NCBI GenBank assembly: GCA_037127255.1
Contig: JBANSL010000013.1
Span: 3,412,188-3,476,187, forward strand
DNA length: 64,000 nt
DNA from: Persicaria tinctoria
Taxonomy: Eukaryota > Streptophyta > Magnoliopsida > Caryophyllales > Polygonaceae
Direction of reading: 5' to 3'
Shown here one piece after another: positions 30,640 through 41,639 of the stretch. How positions within the stretch are numbered: position 1 is the stretch's first letter; every line of letters starts with the position of its first letter. Both the position numbers and the translations under genes were made by a program. The notes under the pieces were generated by a model. That model was not told the origin of the DNA and did no database searches. It worked only from the letters and a program-made list of their open reading frames with translations.

Positions 30640-31512
30640 TGTGATCACACAGTGACAAAGATGACTTTTCAGTAGCTAATGAGTTAGAGCATGTGCTTCT
30701 GGTTATTTTGAAGGGCATTGCTGATACCATGGGTTATTTGCAAAACGAGGGTCGTCTGCTACATGGGGAACATAATATTCTTGGAGAATCATTTCTTATC
30801 ATGGCTTCAGCTGCTGGGTAATTGTTGTAATGCATTTAACCTTTTTCATCCCAAAGGTGGGGGAGTTGGCGCTTTGATTAAACCTGAAAAATCTTATTGA
30901 GCTTTTCTGCTGGCAAATTTTATCCCAGGGTTCAGCAGCAGCAACAAGTTTTACGGTGGTTACTTGAACCTCTGAGCAAACCATGGATAGAGCAAGATTG
31001 ACTAAGTGGTTATTTGTCGGATCCAGCAGGTCTTGTTCGCTTGTGTTCTGATACTCGTTTGATGTGGTCAATTTTCCATACAGTAACATTTTTTGAGAGG
31101 GCATTAAAGAAGAGTGGGATTAGAAAGAGTGATATGCACGAAAACACGAGTGCAAGCCATTCCCTTCATCAAATGGCAGCCCATTTGTCATGGATGTTGC
31201 CGCCTCTATTGAAAGTAAGCATATTGCTTGAATTAAGCTGCTGGGTGATTTCTTCAATGCATTTACCTCAAGCATTCTTCTTAATAACATAACCTTCTAA
31301 ATTTCAGCTACTTGGGGAGGTGAAAGGTCCAATGAGCATTAGTGATGTTGAGTGGGCCAGTCTTCTTGGAGAAGTGAATCAAAAAGTGCACAAAGGTGAT
31401 TTATCATTTGCAGATGGATCATTGGTTGACAATGACATTAGTAAGGAAAGCTATTCTGAGCCGAATGAAACTGACATATGAAACTGGTTGAGAGGCATAA
31501 GGGAAAGTGGGT
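30640..31512 (+). pseudogene. HASTY (exportin-5) gene fragment
   Basis: Exons match the central part of plant HASTY, the importin-beta-type export receptor linked to microRNA biogenesis. About 30710-30820 reads GIADTMGYLQNEG and HGEHNILGESFLIMASAAG. After an intron (GTAATT to about 30928) it reads QQQQVLRWLLEPLSKPWIEQ and YLSDPAGLVRLCSDTRLMWS. Then HTVTFFERALKKSGIRKSD and LSWMLPPLLK follow. After another intron it gives SLLGEVNQKVHKG and NWLRGIRESG. In-frame TGA codons lie at 30999-31001 (normally Trp) and 31479-31481 (normally Arg). A block of about 20 residues is missing at the last junction. Introns are retained, so it arose by DNA duplication and not by retroposition. Confidence 0.85.
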
Positions 31513-33110
31513 ATGTACTAGTGTTTTCCAGAGGACTTCTTTTCAAAGAATGAGGTAGGCTCCTAGCCTGAAACATAAGAGGAAGACAAGACGGACAAAC
31601 GAAGAGACGACGATGAAAAAAGGAAGGAGACGGCGGACATACGACGAGGAGCAGTACAAAGCAAAAGGCAGTGGGAAGTGATAAGAGAAAGAATTATATC
31701 TTCCTCTTGAGGAAACCTCGTATAAACTATTCTTTCATCCTTGAGCTATCCCCAACATAAGAGCTCAAGATATAGGGATTGCATTTGAATATTTTGTGCA
31801 TCCAAGAATTTAGGGTTTATGATTATGTAGTTAAGTATTTGGTGATTTATAGTTATCACAAGGCTATAAATGGAATAAGCTATAACTTGGTTTTTTGAGT
31901 TTATGATTTGGACAAACATGTTTAAGGAATTTCCTTTGCCTATTAGCTTGTGCCCTCGAGGAGGATCACACTTAGATTAGATAATGTATAAGTCATGTTG
32001 TTAATCTCCAAACCATGACACAGTTCATTTGTATATGATATTATGATATTCACAATTAACTTTTAATGTAGTTGAATGTATATGTGTTGGAACCATGTAT
32101 GTAATTGCATGTAGGATTTCACATTAAGCTTTAACAAGACTTGCTAAAATCCAAGAATATGTTAGAAACTTCTTTGCTTTTTTCAAATGAAAGAGATGTG
32201 CTATATTTTTTTTTAAGTTTGAAACGACAGTATTTATTAGAAGCTGCTTTTTGAATTACAAACTTTTCTGCTGTGCGATCAATTATACCCTCTTGGTGGT
32301 GTTCTTGTACTCTGTGCAAACTCTATATATTATCAGTCAGGTAGTTCTTTCTTTTGTTCTTCATTAGTATGTTGTTTGGTTTCTTGTTACTTTGTGGTTC
32401 CTCTCTTTGATTTCTTTTGGATATACAATCTGTTAAAGAGTTCTTTTTGGTTTTCAGTTCATTGAATTCAATATATGTTTGTCTTATGTTGTCTTTGAGC
32501 TGTCAAACTCGTGTGCTTTGGCAGTCAACAGTTTCATGTTTCCAGCGGAAAGCAGGTGGGTAATGGTATTATCTCTCTGAACGGCATCCTCATATTGCAT
32601 AATGTCCTTCATACTATTGTCAACTGCTTATTATTACAACTTACAAGGTGTATTGATGTAGAGTAGAATTGGTGCTGCCAGGAATTAGCTTCGTAAAACT
32701 TCGGTCTTATGATCACTAAAGATGTGCAGTAGTTGATGGGCTCGAAGCTTGGGACTTATGTTGATCATACTTTATGTTTCATCTTCTCAATATTTCCTAT
32801 GTAGTATGGTTTCTACTTTCTAACACAGAGGTTGCAATGTTCCGCAAAAGTGAAAAATATAACTAACAAATCCTTAATCATTATAAGGGTAATTTTGGAA
32901 AATAAACACCAAAATACTTAAAATGATATGTTTTTTTTAATAAGATTTTACTCCTATGACATGTTTTTCCTGGAGTAATAATTAAGTGGGTATAAGTGTA
33001 TTTTTATTTGTTTTTGTTTGCTTTCTTAAAAAAAAGTACAAATGTCTAAAACGATATGTTTTAATTAACGAATGGAGCATCTTATATATAAGTAATCACA
33101 GTCGATAATT
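31513..33110. other. No gene recognised
   Basis: AT-rich sequence between the HASTY fragment and the Helitron-like end. A purine-rich stretch at 31560-31690 has no recognisable reading frame. Confidence 0.4.
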
Positions 33111-33139
33111 TACCGTGCGGAGCACCGGTTCATAACTAG
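33111..33139 (+). mobile_element. Helitron-like 3' terminus
   Basis: TACCGTGCGGAGCACCGGTT can form a short hairpin. It is followed by CATAACTAG, then T, the CTAG-T end typical of plant Helitrons. No replicase/helicase ORF is present. If real, the element extends leftward and would include the HASTY and ARF-GAP fragments. A matching 5' TC end is not proven. Confidence 0.4.
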
Positions 33140-33149
33140 TCAATTAAAA

Positions 33150-33411
33150 GGGGACGGACATATTGGCCCATAAACTGTAGAAAGGAGGATACTCTGCTGG
33201 AAAGCCCTAATCCGGAATGCAGACTTCATGTGATCTGCAGTCTAAAGATTCACCTTCAACATTCACCCAAATTTCACCCTTTTTCAGACTTTCACGCCTT
33301 GATAGTGATGGTGATCATACTCAAGAAGACAAGCAAGCCTTTACCGACACCTTGGCTCAGGAGAGATAGTCTTATAGTGCAAGAGTCGTGGATGTGTTTT
33401 CGGCAACCACA
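33150..33411 (-). other. NRPB2 3' flank
   Basis: Non-coding sequence immediately downstream of the NRPB2 stop codon and up to the Helitron-like end. It presumably holds the 3' UTR. Confidence 0.4.
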
Positions 33412-36400
33412 TCAAGCTCCCTTCTTCCCGCCCTTTGCTGGTTTGATATCTTTGGTCAGCATTCTCGGTGCTATAGCCATCGACATCAGCTCCTGGAAGA
33501 GAAGCTTACATGCGTAGGGGATGTAAACCTGCATCATACAGTTGATCAGGAGGAAATGTCATCTTGGAGGCTTGACAGTAGTGAGATGTGGCTATTTAAG
33601 AATCTTAAATGTAGACAAGTCACCTGAACAATATCGGTTTTATTCTTGCAACCTCTGCATTCAAAAGAGCTCTTCTTAAGGTTAGCAATTGCGATTAAAC
33701 CACAGCGTTCACAGACGTGCACCCTATACGCATCACTCTGATCAAATAGCCTCTCTTTGAGGAAGTGTGCAGCACCATGAGCAATCATGCAGTCTCTTTC
33801 CATCTCACCAAACCGCAGTCCTCCATCACGAGACCGACCTTCAGCAGGCTGCCTGGTGAGGATCTGCACAGGCCCACGTCCACGGGAATGGATCTTGTCA
33901 TCCACCATGTGCTTTAGCCTCTGGTAGTAAGTCGGTCCCAAGAATATCATTGCAGTTAGTTTTCGCCCTGTGTGGCCATTGTACATGGTTTCATAACCGC
34001 GCATCTGATATCCACATTTATGAAGAGCCTTGCTAATGTTATCCACCTGTTAAGCCGCAAGGAAAATTCATTACATACAATTGGGATAAACTCGTGACAG
34101 CAAGAAATATGACTTGCAGCAAATAGTCCAAGTATAATTTCACAAAAAGCTTGATTGATTCAGTAAATCTTGTAACAACCAAAGTAATTGATAGTAGAAA
34201 ACCTCTAAGAAAAACATCCTCTGCCTCTAACACAACTTTTATATACCCACACACTTCTTTTAATCATTTCATTGTCATTCTATAAGAGATTGGATATAGA
34301 GAGAACAAGTGTCACAAGATAAATGAAAACCAAAAAACCAATTTTACAACAGATAACAGTAAAACCTTGCATGAATTTTGAAGCGGCTTTGGAAAAAGGG
34401 AGCACTCCATATTGTCATTAAGTGACTTACGGTGACGTCGGTAAAAGGAGTAGCATCTCCTTCCTTTCCAACATGAGCAGCCACCTTTCCCATAATACAC
34501 TCAATAAGCTGACCAATGGTCATACGGGAGGGAATAGCATGTGGGTTCACAATAATATCAGGAGTGATTCCTTCAACAGTCCAAGGCATATCCTCCTGCG
34601 TGTAAGTCATTCCGACTGTTCCCTTCTGACCATGCCTACTACTGAATTTGTCCCCAATTTGAGGAATCCGAACAGACCTCACCCTTACTTTCACAAACCT
34701 CAACCCATCAGCATTTGTAGTGAGCAGAACCTACAGAGCCAAACAATTAGTTCAGAGGGTGACACAAGAAAAGGTTCAGAATTCACCAAGACAAAAAAAA
34801 AAAGAACATCCAGTGAAGTGAATTTTAATACTTGATCCACAATCCCATTTTCACTGTGCCGTAAGCTGATACTGTGATCACGTCTTGTATAACGTGCAGC
34901 ATTAGGACCCTGAGCTTCATCTGGAGCTAGGGGGGTGGTCTTCCCAATTATGACATCCTCTCCTGAAACTTTAGTGCCCTGAAATAATTTTAACGATTAG
35001 AAAGATGAACTAGTAGAAATTCCCTGCAACTATGTCAACAGAAAATAAATATATCTGTGGAGCTAGCATTATACTCACAGGAGGTGCAAGTCCATCGTCA
35101 TCCAATTTATCATAGGAACCATGCCGCATACCCTACAGAAGCAACAGGTTCAATACCAATCTAGAATGCAGAGAAAGCCTAGGGTAAAATTCAATTCTGG
35201 ATTCTTACCATTGTATTAGATCTGTCTGGACGGCCAAAATCCTCCTTAACCAGGGTACCCATCTTCTTTTCCTCATCCCTAAAATTGAGAGGAAAAGGAA
35301 AACAAAAAAAAAAGGGAATTAATAACCAGGCAGAACATTTATAATAAAACAACCAAGCATATGTACAAAGATCTATGCACCTGTAGGAACGGAAGAATAA
35401 TGATCTGAAAAACCCACGATCTATGGAAGATTGGTTCATGATAACAGAATCTTCTTGATTGTATCCGGAGTAGCAGGCAATGGAAACAATGGCATTCTAC
35501 AGCATAAAACGATAAATAAAATGTCAACAGAAAATCAACTTATGGCAATAGACGGCATGCTACGATACAAGGAAAGAATGGTTACAATTCCAGCTGGAAG
35601 CTGCCTGAAATGCAGATGTTCCATGGCTCTTATAGTAACAAGAGGCTTCTGTGGATAGTATAGAACATAGGCCAATGTATCCTGAAGAAGTAAAATGAGT
35701 CCAATAGAAGGACCAAAAAATGATAAGATTACAAAATAGAGATACACTGATGATAGAAAAGATGCCAAAGTGATGAGCATTATGTATCTACATATCAAAA
35801 GGAAGAGAAATACCATGCGGAACTGATAGTTTGTCACATAAATACCCATAGCCTGTTTGCCCATAGCTGATTGATATGTATTACGGGGAGACTGAAGGCA
35901 AGAAGCAGGTTAGTAGTGAGTAGGATGAAAAACAAGTGATTTTTAAATCACAAAACACATGAACCAGAGACATTGAATACCTGGTTATGGTCAGGGAATG
36001 GAATAATAGAGGCGCAGACACCCAGTATCAGAGATGGGTGGATCTCACAATGAGTGTATGTTTCAGAATATGCTTCATCGGGATTCATCCTTGCAGAAAT
36101 AAGGTCCTGAAAAGGTTTAATTTTTAATCAGATCTTAATTCTCTGTCAACATGTTTTCCCACGTCAATATGATTGGCAGTAAAACCAGCCCCAACCATAG
36201 AGTTACTCACATTAATGGTCATAGAAATCATAGTGGTTTCTTCTTCTTCAGTATCAATGTACTCTATGTATCCCTTAGCAACAAGCTCATGCCATCCACC
36301 ATCTTCAGGGGATTCCTGGAAGGATACAAAGGGTAAAATTGTAAAATATAGTTATTATAGCAAGCATGTAACACCAACATCAGTGTTCACATAACATTTC

Positions 36401-39400
36401 TACACTCACCCGTTGCTGCAACCCTCTGATATCCCTTTTCTTGATGAGCAACCTTTGTTTCTCAACAATGAACAGTGGCCGACTACACCGACCATAGTCA
36501 GTGTATATACGCAACTCTTTCAAGCGGATATCTCGTACAACACCAACCTCAGTGTTCACATCAACCTACCCATGACATTTGGCAAATTAAATTGTGTGAA
36601 AAGCACAAGGAAGCATATGAAACCTAATGAAAAAATGATCATGCAAAAAGCAAAGACAACAATTCTTGACAAACAGATTTTGCCATCAACGGCTACAAAG
36701 GAAACTAGAATTTAAACGGGGAAACCTCCATTCACATCAAAGCAAGCAAATGTAACAGATGATATAATAACCAACAGCCACATTCACAGATTGCTAGAGA
36801 TGACTGTGTTTCATCAGTAGTGATGCCATAACTAAACTATTTTCTTGGCTTTCATATCCCAAATTATGCAGAAGATTTCAGTTTCAGCAGTGGCGGATAG
36901 GTGAAAAGAATGTTGCATAGTATGCAATAGAATTCTAAGGCCAGGCTTGGTAATAGTTACTCTAGTGGTGCATCCAGTGAAATATTTTAGCCATGCAATA
37001 ACTAATAACAAGTGGAAGTTGTCTAAAATAGGTGGCAAGGAACAAGAGCACTCACCCTCCTTCTCAATTGTCTCAGCGTCTTCACCAATAAATCAGGATC
37101 TCTATGAATGCCAACCCAGCAACCATTGACAAAAATCTTGGTAGATTGAGGAATAACAGCAGGAGATATTTCCTCAAAATTTTCAGTACTCCATTCTTCC
37201 AAAAATTCCAGGATAGGATAGGCTGCTGAACCCACAGTGATGTACACCATTAATGCAAGATTTTTCACAAGTCCACAAGCTTGCCCTTCAGGGGTTTCGG
37301 CAGGACACATCATTCCCCACTGAGAATTGTGTAGCTGCCTAGGCTTTGCCAATTTTCCCTCACGGCCAATAGGAGAATTTAATCGTCGCAAGTGTGACAA
37401 AGTGGAGGCATAGGTAAGACGATTCAGCACCTGTGAAACTCCAGCTCTTGTTCCTGCTGCATTTGCTTGTCCCCAGTTCCCAGTAGCAAGGGAATATTTA
37501 AGGCCACTCGTAATCGTTTTCGCCTTTATTGCAAATTGGAGGTTCACATCCTTTCCCTGGTCTACGCATTTCTGCACATATCCTCTCACATCCCTCGTCA
37601 ACTTTCTGAATAACATCCGGAATAAACCTCCAAGTAAAGGACCAGCAAGGTCCAGCCTCTTGTTTCCATAGTGATCCCTATCATCTTCAGGCCTTCGCCC
37701 AATGGCACATAAGAGAAGCCGGTGAATTATATAGCCAAAATAGTAAGCCTTTTTAGTCTCACAATATTCACCGACACCAACATGTGGAAGCATTTCCTTT
37801 TGCAGAATCTCTCTAACATACTTGATTCTTTTCTCACGTGTAACACCAACAGTAGCCCCTCTTTTCCCGATGTAGTCTAGTGCAACTTGTTGGTTTTGAA
37901 TCACAAATGCCTCTTCCAATGATGGTCGGAGCAACTCCATCATTTGTGTGTCGGAGAAGTCGTAGCAAATATGTTCTAAGATGTCTTTATCTGCAACAAA
38001 TCCCAATGCTCGAAAGACGATGATTATAGGAATTTCTGTGCGAATGTATGGAAGTGTCGCACGTATGTACTGCCCAGAGGAACCCTAGAGTTACAAAAGT
38101 AGAGAGCAATAAGATAATAAATCATGGGAGAAACAAGAATGCTTGTTTTAAAATTTCAGGGAACGGTTTCATTACCCCCTTGGCACCAGCCCTAGAGAGC
38201 ATTCGCACAAACATGGTACTAGGTGGTCTGTTCTGATTCTCAGCCATGGACCTCACTTCTGCAACATATGCATATTTGTTTGGCTGCCTTTTCTTAAAGA
38301 CATAAACATGATTTGTGCTCATCTTCTCCTGAGCAATTAAAACTTTCTCACTGCCATTGATGATAAGTACCCTCCTTGATCAAGAGGGCACTCTCCTAGC
38401 TCTGTAAGATCCTTCTCTGAATTGTGGTACAATGTACAGTAACTAGAACGAAGCATTATAGGAACCTGATCACATAAATTTCTGTTATTCACAAAAAATC
38501 CCATACATATTCCATGTCTCAGACACAAGATATCCAGTTCAAAAGAGGTAATTACCTTCCCAATGAAAACTTTGGTGAAGTCTTGGGTTTCTGTAACCTC
38601 TTCACCATCGTGCCCTTTCTTTATAACTCTCTTTGTGACATCAACATACAAAGGTGCTGAGTATGTAAGATTTCTTAACCTAGCTGCTTTTGGGAACAAA
38701 GTGGCTGTCCCGCCGTCAGACTCTGTCATCATAGGCTTACTCAAGTAAATTTGTCCGAAGCTTATTTTGTATATAGTCTGCAATAAAAGTGTCATGTTAA
38801 CAAAAACATTGATGCTAAATCAAAAGAAACAAGATTTCACTTTCACATGATCTTAAAGAAATGCAAAACAATATAAAATGATCATGTGTATTCATTGCAG
38901 AAGTAACAAACACATCGAGCCATCACTTGATCGTTTAAAACTGATGTCAAAGCAATTATATCAAAAGAAGCCTAATTGAGAAAGTGATGGAGCTAAATTG
39001 TTGCAACCCTTGGAAATGTTTTTTTTCCTGAATCATAACATAGACATATATTAAGGAACTCGGAACCATATTATTATATAAGCTTTAAACTCAGAACCAC
39101 AATATCATATACTCTTTCAAGTTTTAGAGCCATCGCATGATGAAGTTCTGGAACTCCGTAAGCTTCATAGAAGCTGTATGATTGAATACAATCTCTCCAT
39201 TAAATTTGTGCTTCCGAAAACCTATAAATTCCAACTGATTTGAAAATAACTAGTTTCAGCAATGCATTTACTCTCCATGGATTTTTTTTACTGGCTTCAA
39301 TTACCAAAACCACAAATCCTAACATGCCTAACTCCAGATTTTCAACATTTACTATCAATCCACTAAAATTAAGGAACGAATAGTCCAGACCTGCTACGCC

Positions 39401-39699
39401 TTACAAGGAAAAAAAATCTAAATCGGTACAATAACTAGGGTTTTTACCTCAGCAAAATCGGATTGCTGGCCGGGATTATGCTGGCTCTCGGGGCGAATCT
39501 CTATGTCTGCAGACTCATCTACAATCTCCTGCATAGTGTTTTGGATGAACTCGTCGAACGAGTCGAGCTGTTGGCGAACCAAACCCTTGTCTTCAAAATA
39601 GGCGCTAATAACCGCCCAGCCGTCTTCCTGGGTGATTTCTTCCTCCTCGTCCTCCATACCTTGATCCTCCTGGTCATCATACTCGTACTCACCATTCAT
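33412..39699 (-). CDS. NRPB2: RNA polymerase II second-largest subunit, 16 exons, one frameshift
   Basis: NRPB2 forms, with NRPB1, the active centre of nuclear RNA polymerase II. Exons (minus strand): 39448-39699, 38556-38777, 38176-38465, 37056-38084, 36410-36565, 36211-36315, 35981-36106, 35814-35891, 35586-35681, 35381-35496, 35209-35278, 35079-35132, 34832-34978, 34431-34730, 33624-34046, 33412-33528. All introns are GT-AG. Landmarks are [17 protein letters not shown] (N-terminus), [76 protein letters not shown] (hybrid-binding) and the zinc site CERCG...CRGCKNK near the C-terminus. Exon lengths sum to 3,581, one short of 1,194 codons, because one base is missing near 38364-38368 in exon 3, creating an early stop. 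Everything else is intact, so a sequence error is likely. Expected protein is 1,193 residues, near the family norm. Confidence 0.95.
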
Positions 39700-40018
39700 A
39701 TTTCTTCCCCAAGCGTGCGATTTGTCTTACAGAGAGATCGAGACAGAGAGAGGAATGGAGAGCGCCAGGGAAAGCGTGAGAATTGGGGAGTGGAGAGTCT
39801 GAACGGGTTTTTGTCATGATAGGCCTTAGACTTGGGCCGAGCCAAGAATTATGATAGGTAAGGCCCAATTGATGTAATTGCCTTATAAAGACCTAAGTAG
39901 TTGAGCTGATCATCGAAAATCATATACAAAATTCATTTTCCGTTCTCTATCTCCTATCTCTCTCTTTATCTCTACTCGGAGAGCATCTCGGATCATGGCA
40001 GTTTTATAGTTGGGGCCA
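39700..40018 (-). promoter_or_regulatory. NRPB2 promoter / 5' UTR region
   Basis: Immediately upstream of the NRPB2 start codon, with pyrimidine-rich stretches on the coding strand (CTCTCTGTCTCGATCTCTCT near 39728-39750). No TATA element stands out, as is common for housekeeping genes. Confidence 0.35.
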
Positions 40019-40560
40019 CAGAGCCGGACCTAAGGGGAGGCAAAACAGGCATTCGTATCGGTCCCAAAATTTAGAGGGGTCCAATTTTTTTTTTTTTATA
40101 TATGTATTTTTGTATTAGTTAAAAACCTTGCTCTTTCTCATTAATTAGTCCAATGTTTAATTCTCTTTGACACCTATTAATTTTGTTGCATTTTTTCTCC
40201 AAAATTTCATTTAGTAATCACTAAAAACCACCAATAAAATAGAAATTATCCATTATATATAATGGTTATGAAAAATGAACAAAAATTTTCTTAATATTTT
40301 ATTTCCCTTAATCTTGTGCAACTTCACATTTTAAACATAAAATTTAGATTTTCACAAACCCTTTCTAAAAGAATAATTACCCAAAATCACAAATAAAAAA
40401 ATTATTTAAAACCACCCATATTGGCTTTTTTATATAAAAAATAGCTAATTAATTAAATTAAAACAACGAAATGATAAAGAAAATTTTTCTAAAAAATAAT
40501 AGTAAAGGGCCCCATTTTTATATCCAACCTCGGGCACTTAAAATCTCAGGTCCGGCCCTG
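40019..40560. mobile_element. hAT-like MITE
   Basis: The left end CAGAGCCGGACCTAAGG mirrors the complement of the right end CAGGGCCGGACCTGAG. The interior is AT-rich and non-coding. Termini of the CAGGGCCGG type are common in Ac/hAT-derived MITEs. I see no matching 8-bp flanks. Confidence 0.55.
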
Positions 40561-40601
40561 CGCAAGACTATCGAAAGGGGTGCCCTGTAATGGGCCTGAA
40601 C

Positions 40602-40729
40602 ATGAACTTGCTTACCTTGAATTGGTAAATAAAGAGCGGTCATTCTGGGGTTCGAACCGGGGACCTATGGGTACTACCCACAAGTCCTTTCCGGTGAGCC
40701 ATTCTGGAATGGTTATGAACTTGCTTACC
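40602..40729 (-). mobile_element. tRNA-derived SINE with 15-bp target duplication
   Basis: ATGAACTTGCTTACC is repeated exactly at 40602-40616 and 40715-40729. The 98 bp between, read on the minus strand, carry an A-box-like TGGCTCACCGG and a B-box GGTTCGAACCC, and end TTTATTTACCAATTCAA. This is the structure of a short tRNA-derived SINE. Its target is the RFL 3'-flank-like repeat that continues to the right. Confidence 0.8.
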
Positions 40730-41130
40730 ACTTCAACTGCAGGAAGCTGATTTACCCTCTGCAGTTGCATAGGGTGAGCCAACACCTTCCAGTGGAAGAA
40801 TCTATGTTTAGTTTCAGAACTGACGAATCTGATAATAGATGAAGATCAAAAGTTATAATAGAAAATTCTACAACATGAAGATTTTACCTGACTTGTTCCA
40901 TTTTAGTGCAATGTATCAACACGCATGAAAATTGCCAATGCTGGGTAAACTCTCTCTCAGAGTTCTCTTCGTATGGAACGCTTATGAAAGAACACATTAA
41001 TGAATCAAACTGATCTTGAACTTGTTTATTCTTTCTTAATTCTTCGTCTCTTTATCTTTTACTTTTCCTAATTCCTTTCATAGCATTCTAATCAGGTTTG
41101 AACCCTTACAGAAAGAATCATCAGAATTAG
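40715..41130 (+). pseudogene. RFL 3' remnant and flank
   Basis: AACATGAAGATTTTACCTGA at about 40875 matches the sequence encoding NMKILPD at the end of every RFL gene in this window. It is followed by decayed equivalents of the tail (ACTCTCTCTCAGAGTTCTCT) and by CAGGTTTGAACCCTTACAG at about 41094, the post-intron segment. The upstream part (40720-40805) recurs inverted at 46397-46485. Confidence 0.65.
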
Positions 41131-41254
41131 ATGCATTAATTGCAAAACATCTTATATATTCAAATCACTTTTCCTATACATTGATTATTGGAGGATGTTC
41201 ATCTGTTTATTGGAGGATGGTCCTGTACACTAGTGTATTCTCCACAGGCCTTGA

Positions 41255-41370
41255 TATGATTAGGCGGCATTTTTAGCTTATGGAGCCAAGTGTTCCTGTT
41301 GCTGCAGGGTGTGATCGACAAGCTGAATAGCTTGTGTAAACGATTCCTTTGGAGTGGAGTTCCGAAGCCT
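41255..41370 (+). mobile_element. Small LINE fragment
   Basis: One frame reads SLWSQVFLLLQGVIDKLNSL and CKRFLWSGVPKPF. This resembles the region just C-terminal to the RT domain of plant L1 ORF2, where a FLWSG block is typical. About 110 bp only. Confidence 0.5.
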
Positions 41371-41639
41371 TTTGTGGAGGTATCGACAAGCTGAATGCAC
41401 ATTGCAGCAAGTTGAGTTCTACTGCAGCAACTGAAATCAACTGCAGCAAATACAATTCCACATAAAAAGCTTATCGCGGTCAATATTACATAGAAATATA
41501 GCGCCTCAAGAAGATCATTATACATGATTTGGTTCTTACTCAAGGCATTCATTATATTACAGATTAAAGGCATTAAGGGCATAAACAACTTCCTGTTTTG
41601 TTGTTGTGTGTTTTCAGCATATGTTTGGTTGTGCAACAA

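Noticed and set aside
36151..36394. Plus-strand ORFs inside NRPB2
   Set aside because: They are opposite-strand shadows of exon 6 and its flanking introns.
41199..41639. 146-codon minus-strand ORF
   Set aside because: It overlaps a LINE fragment read on the other strand and ends at the stop region of the ABCI pseudogene; no motif.
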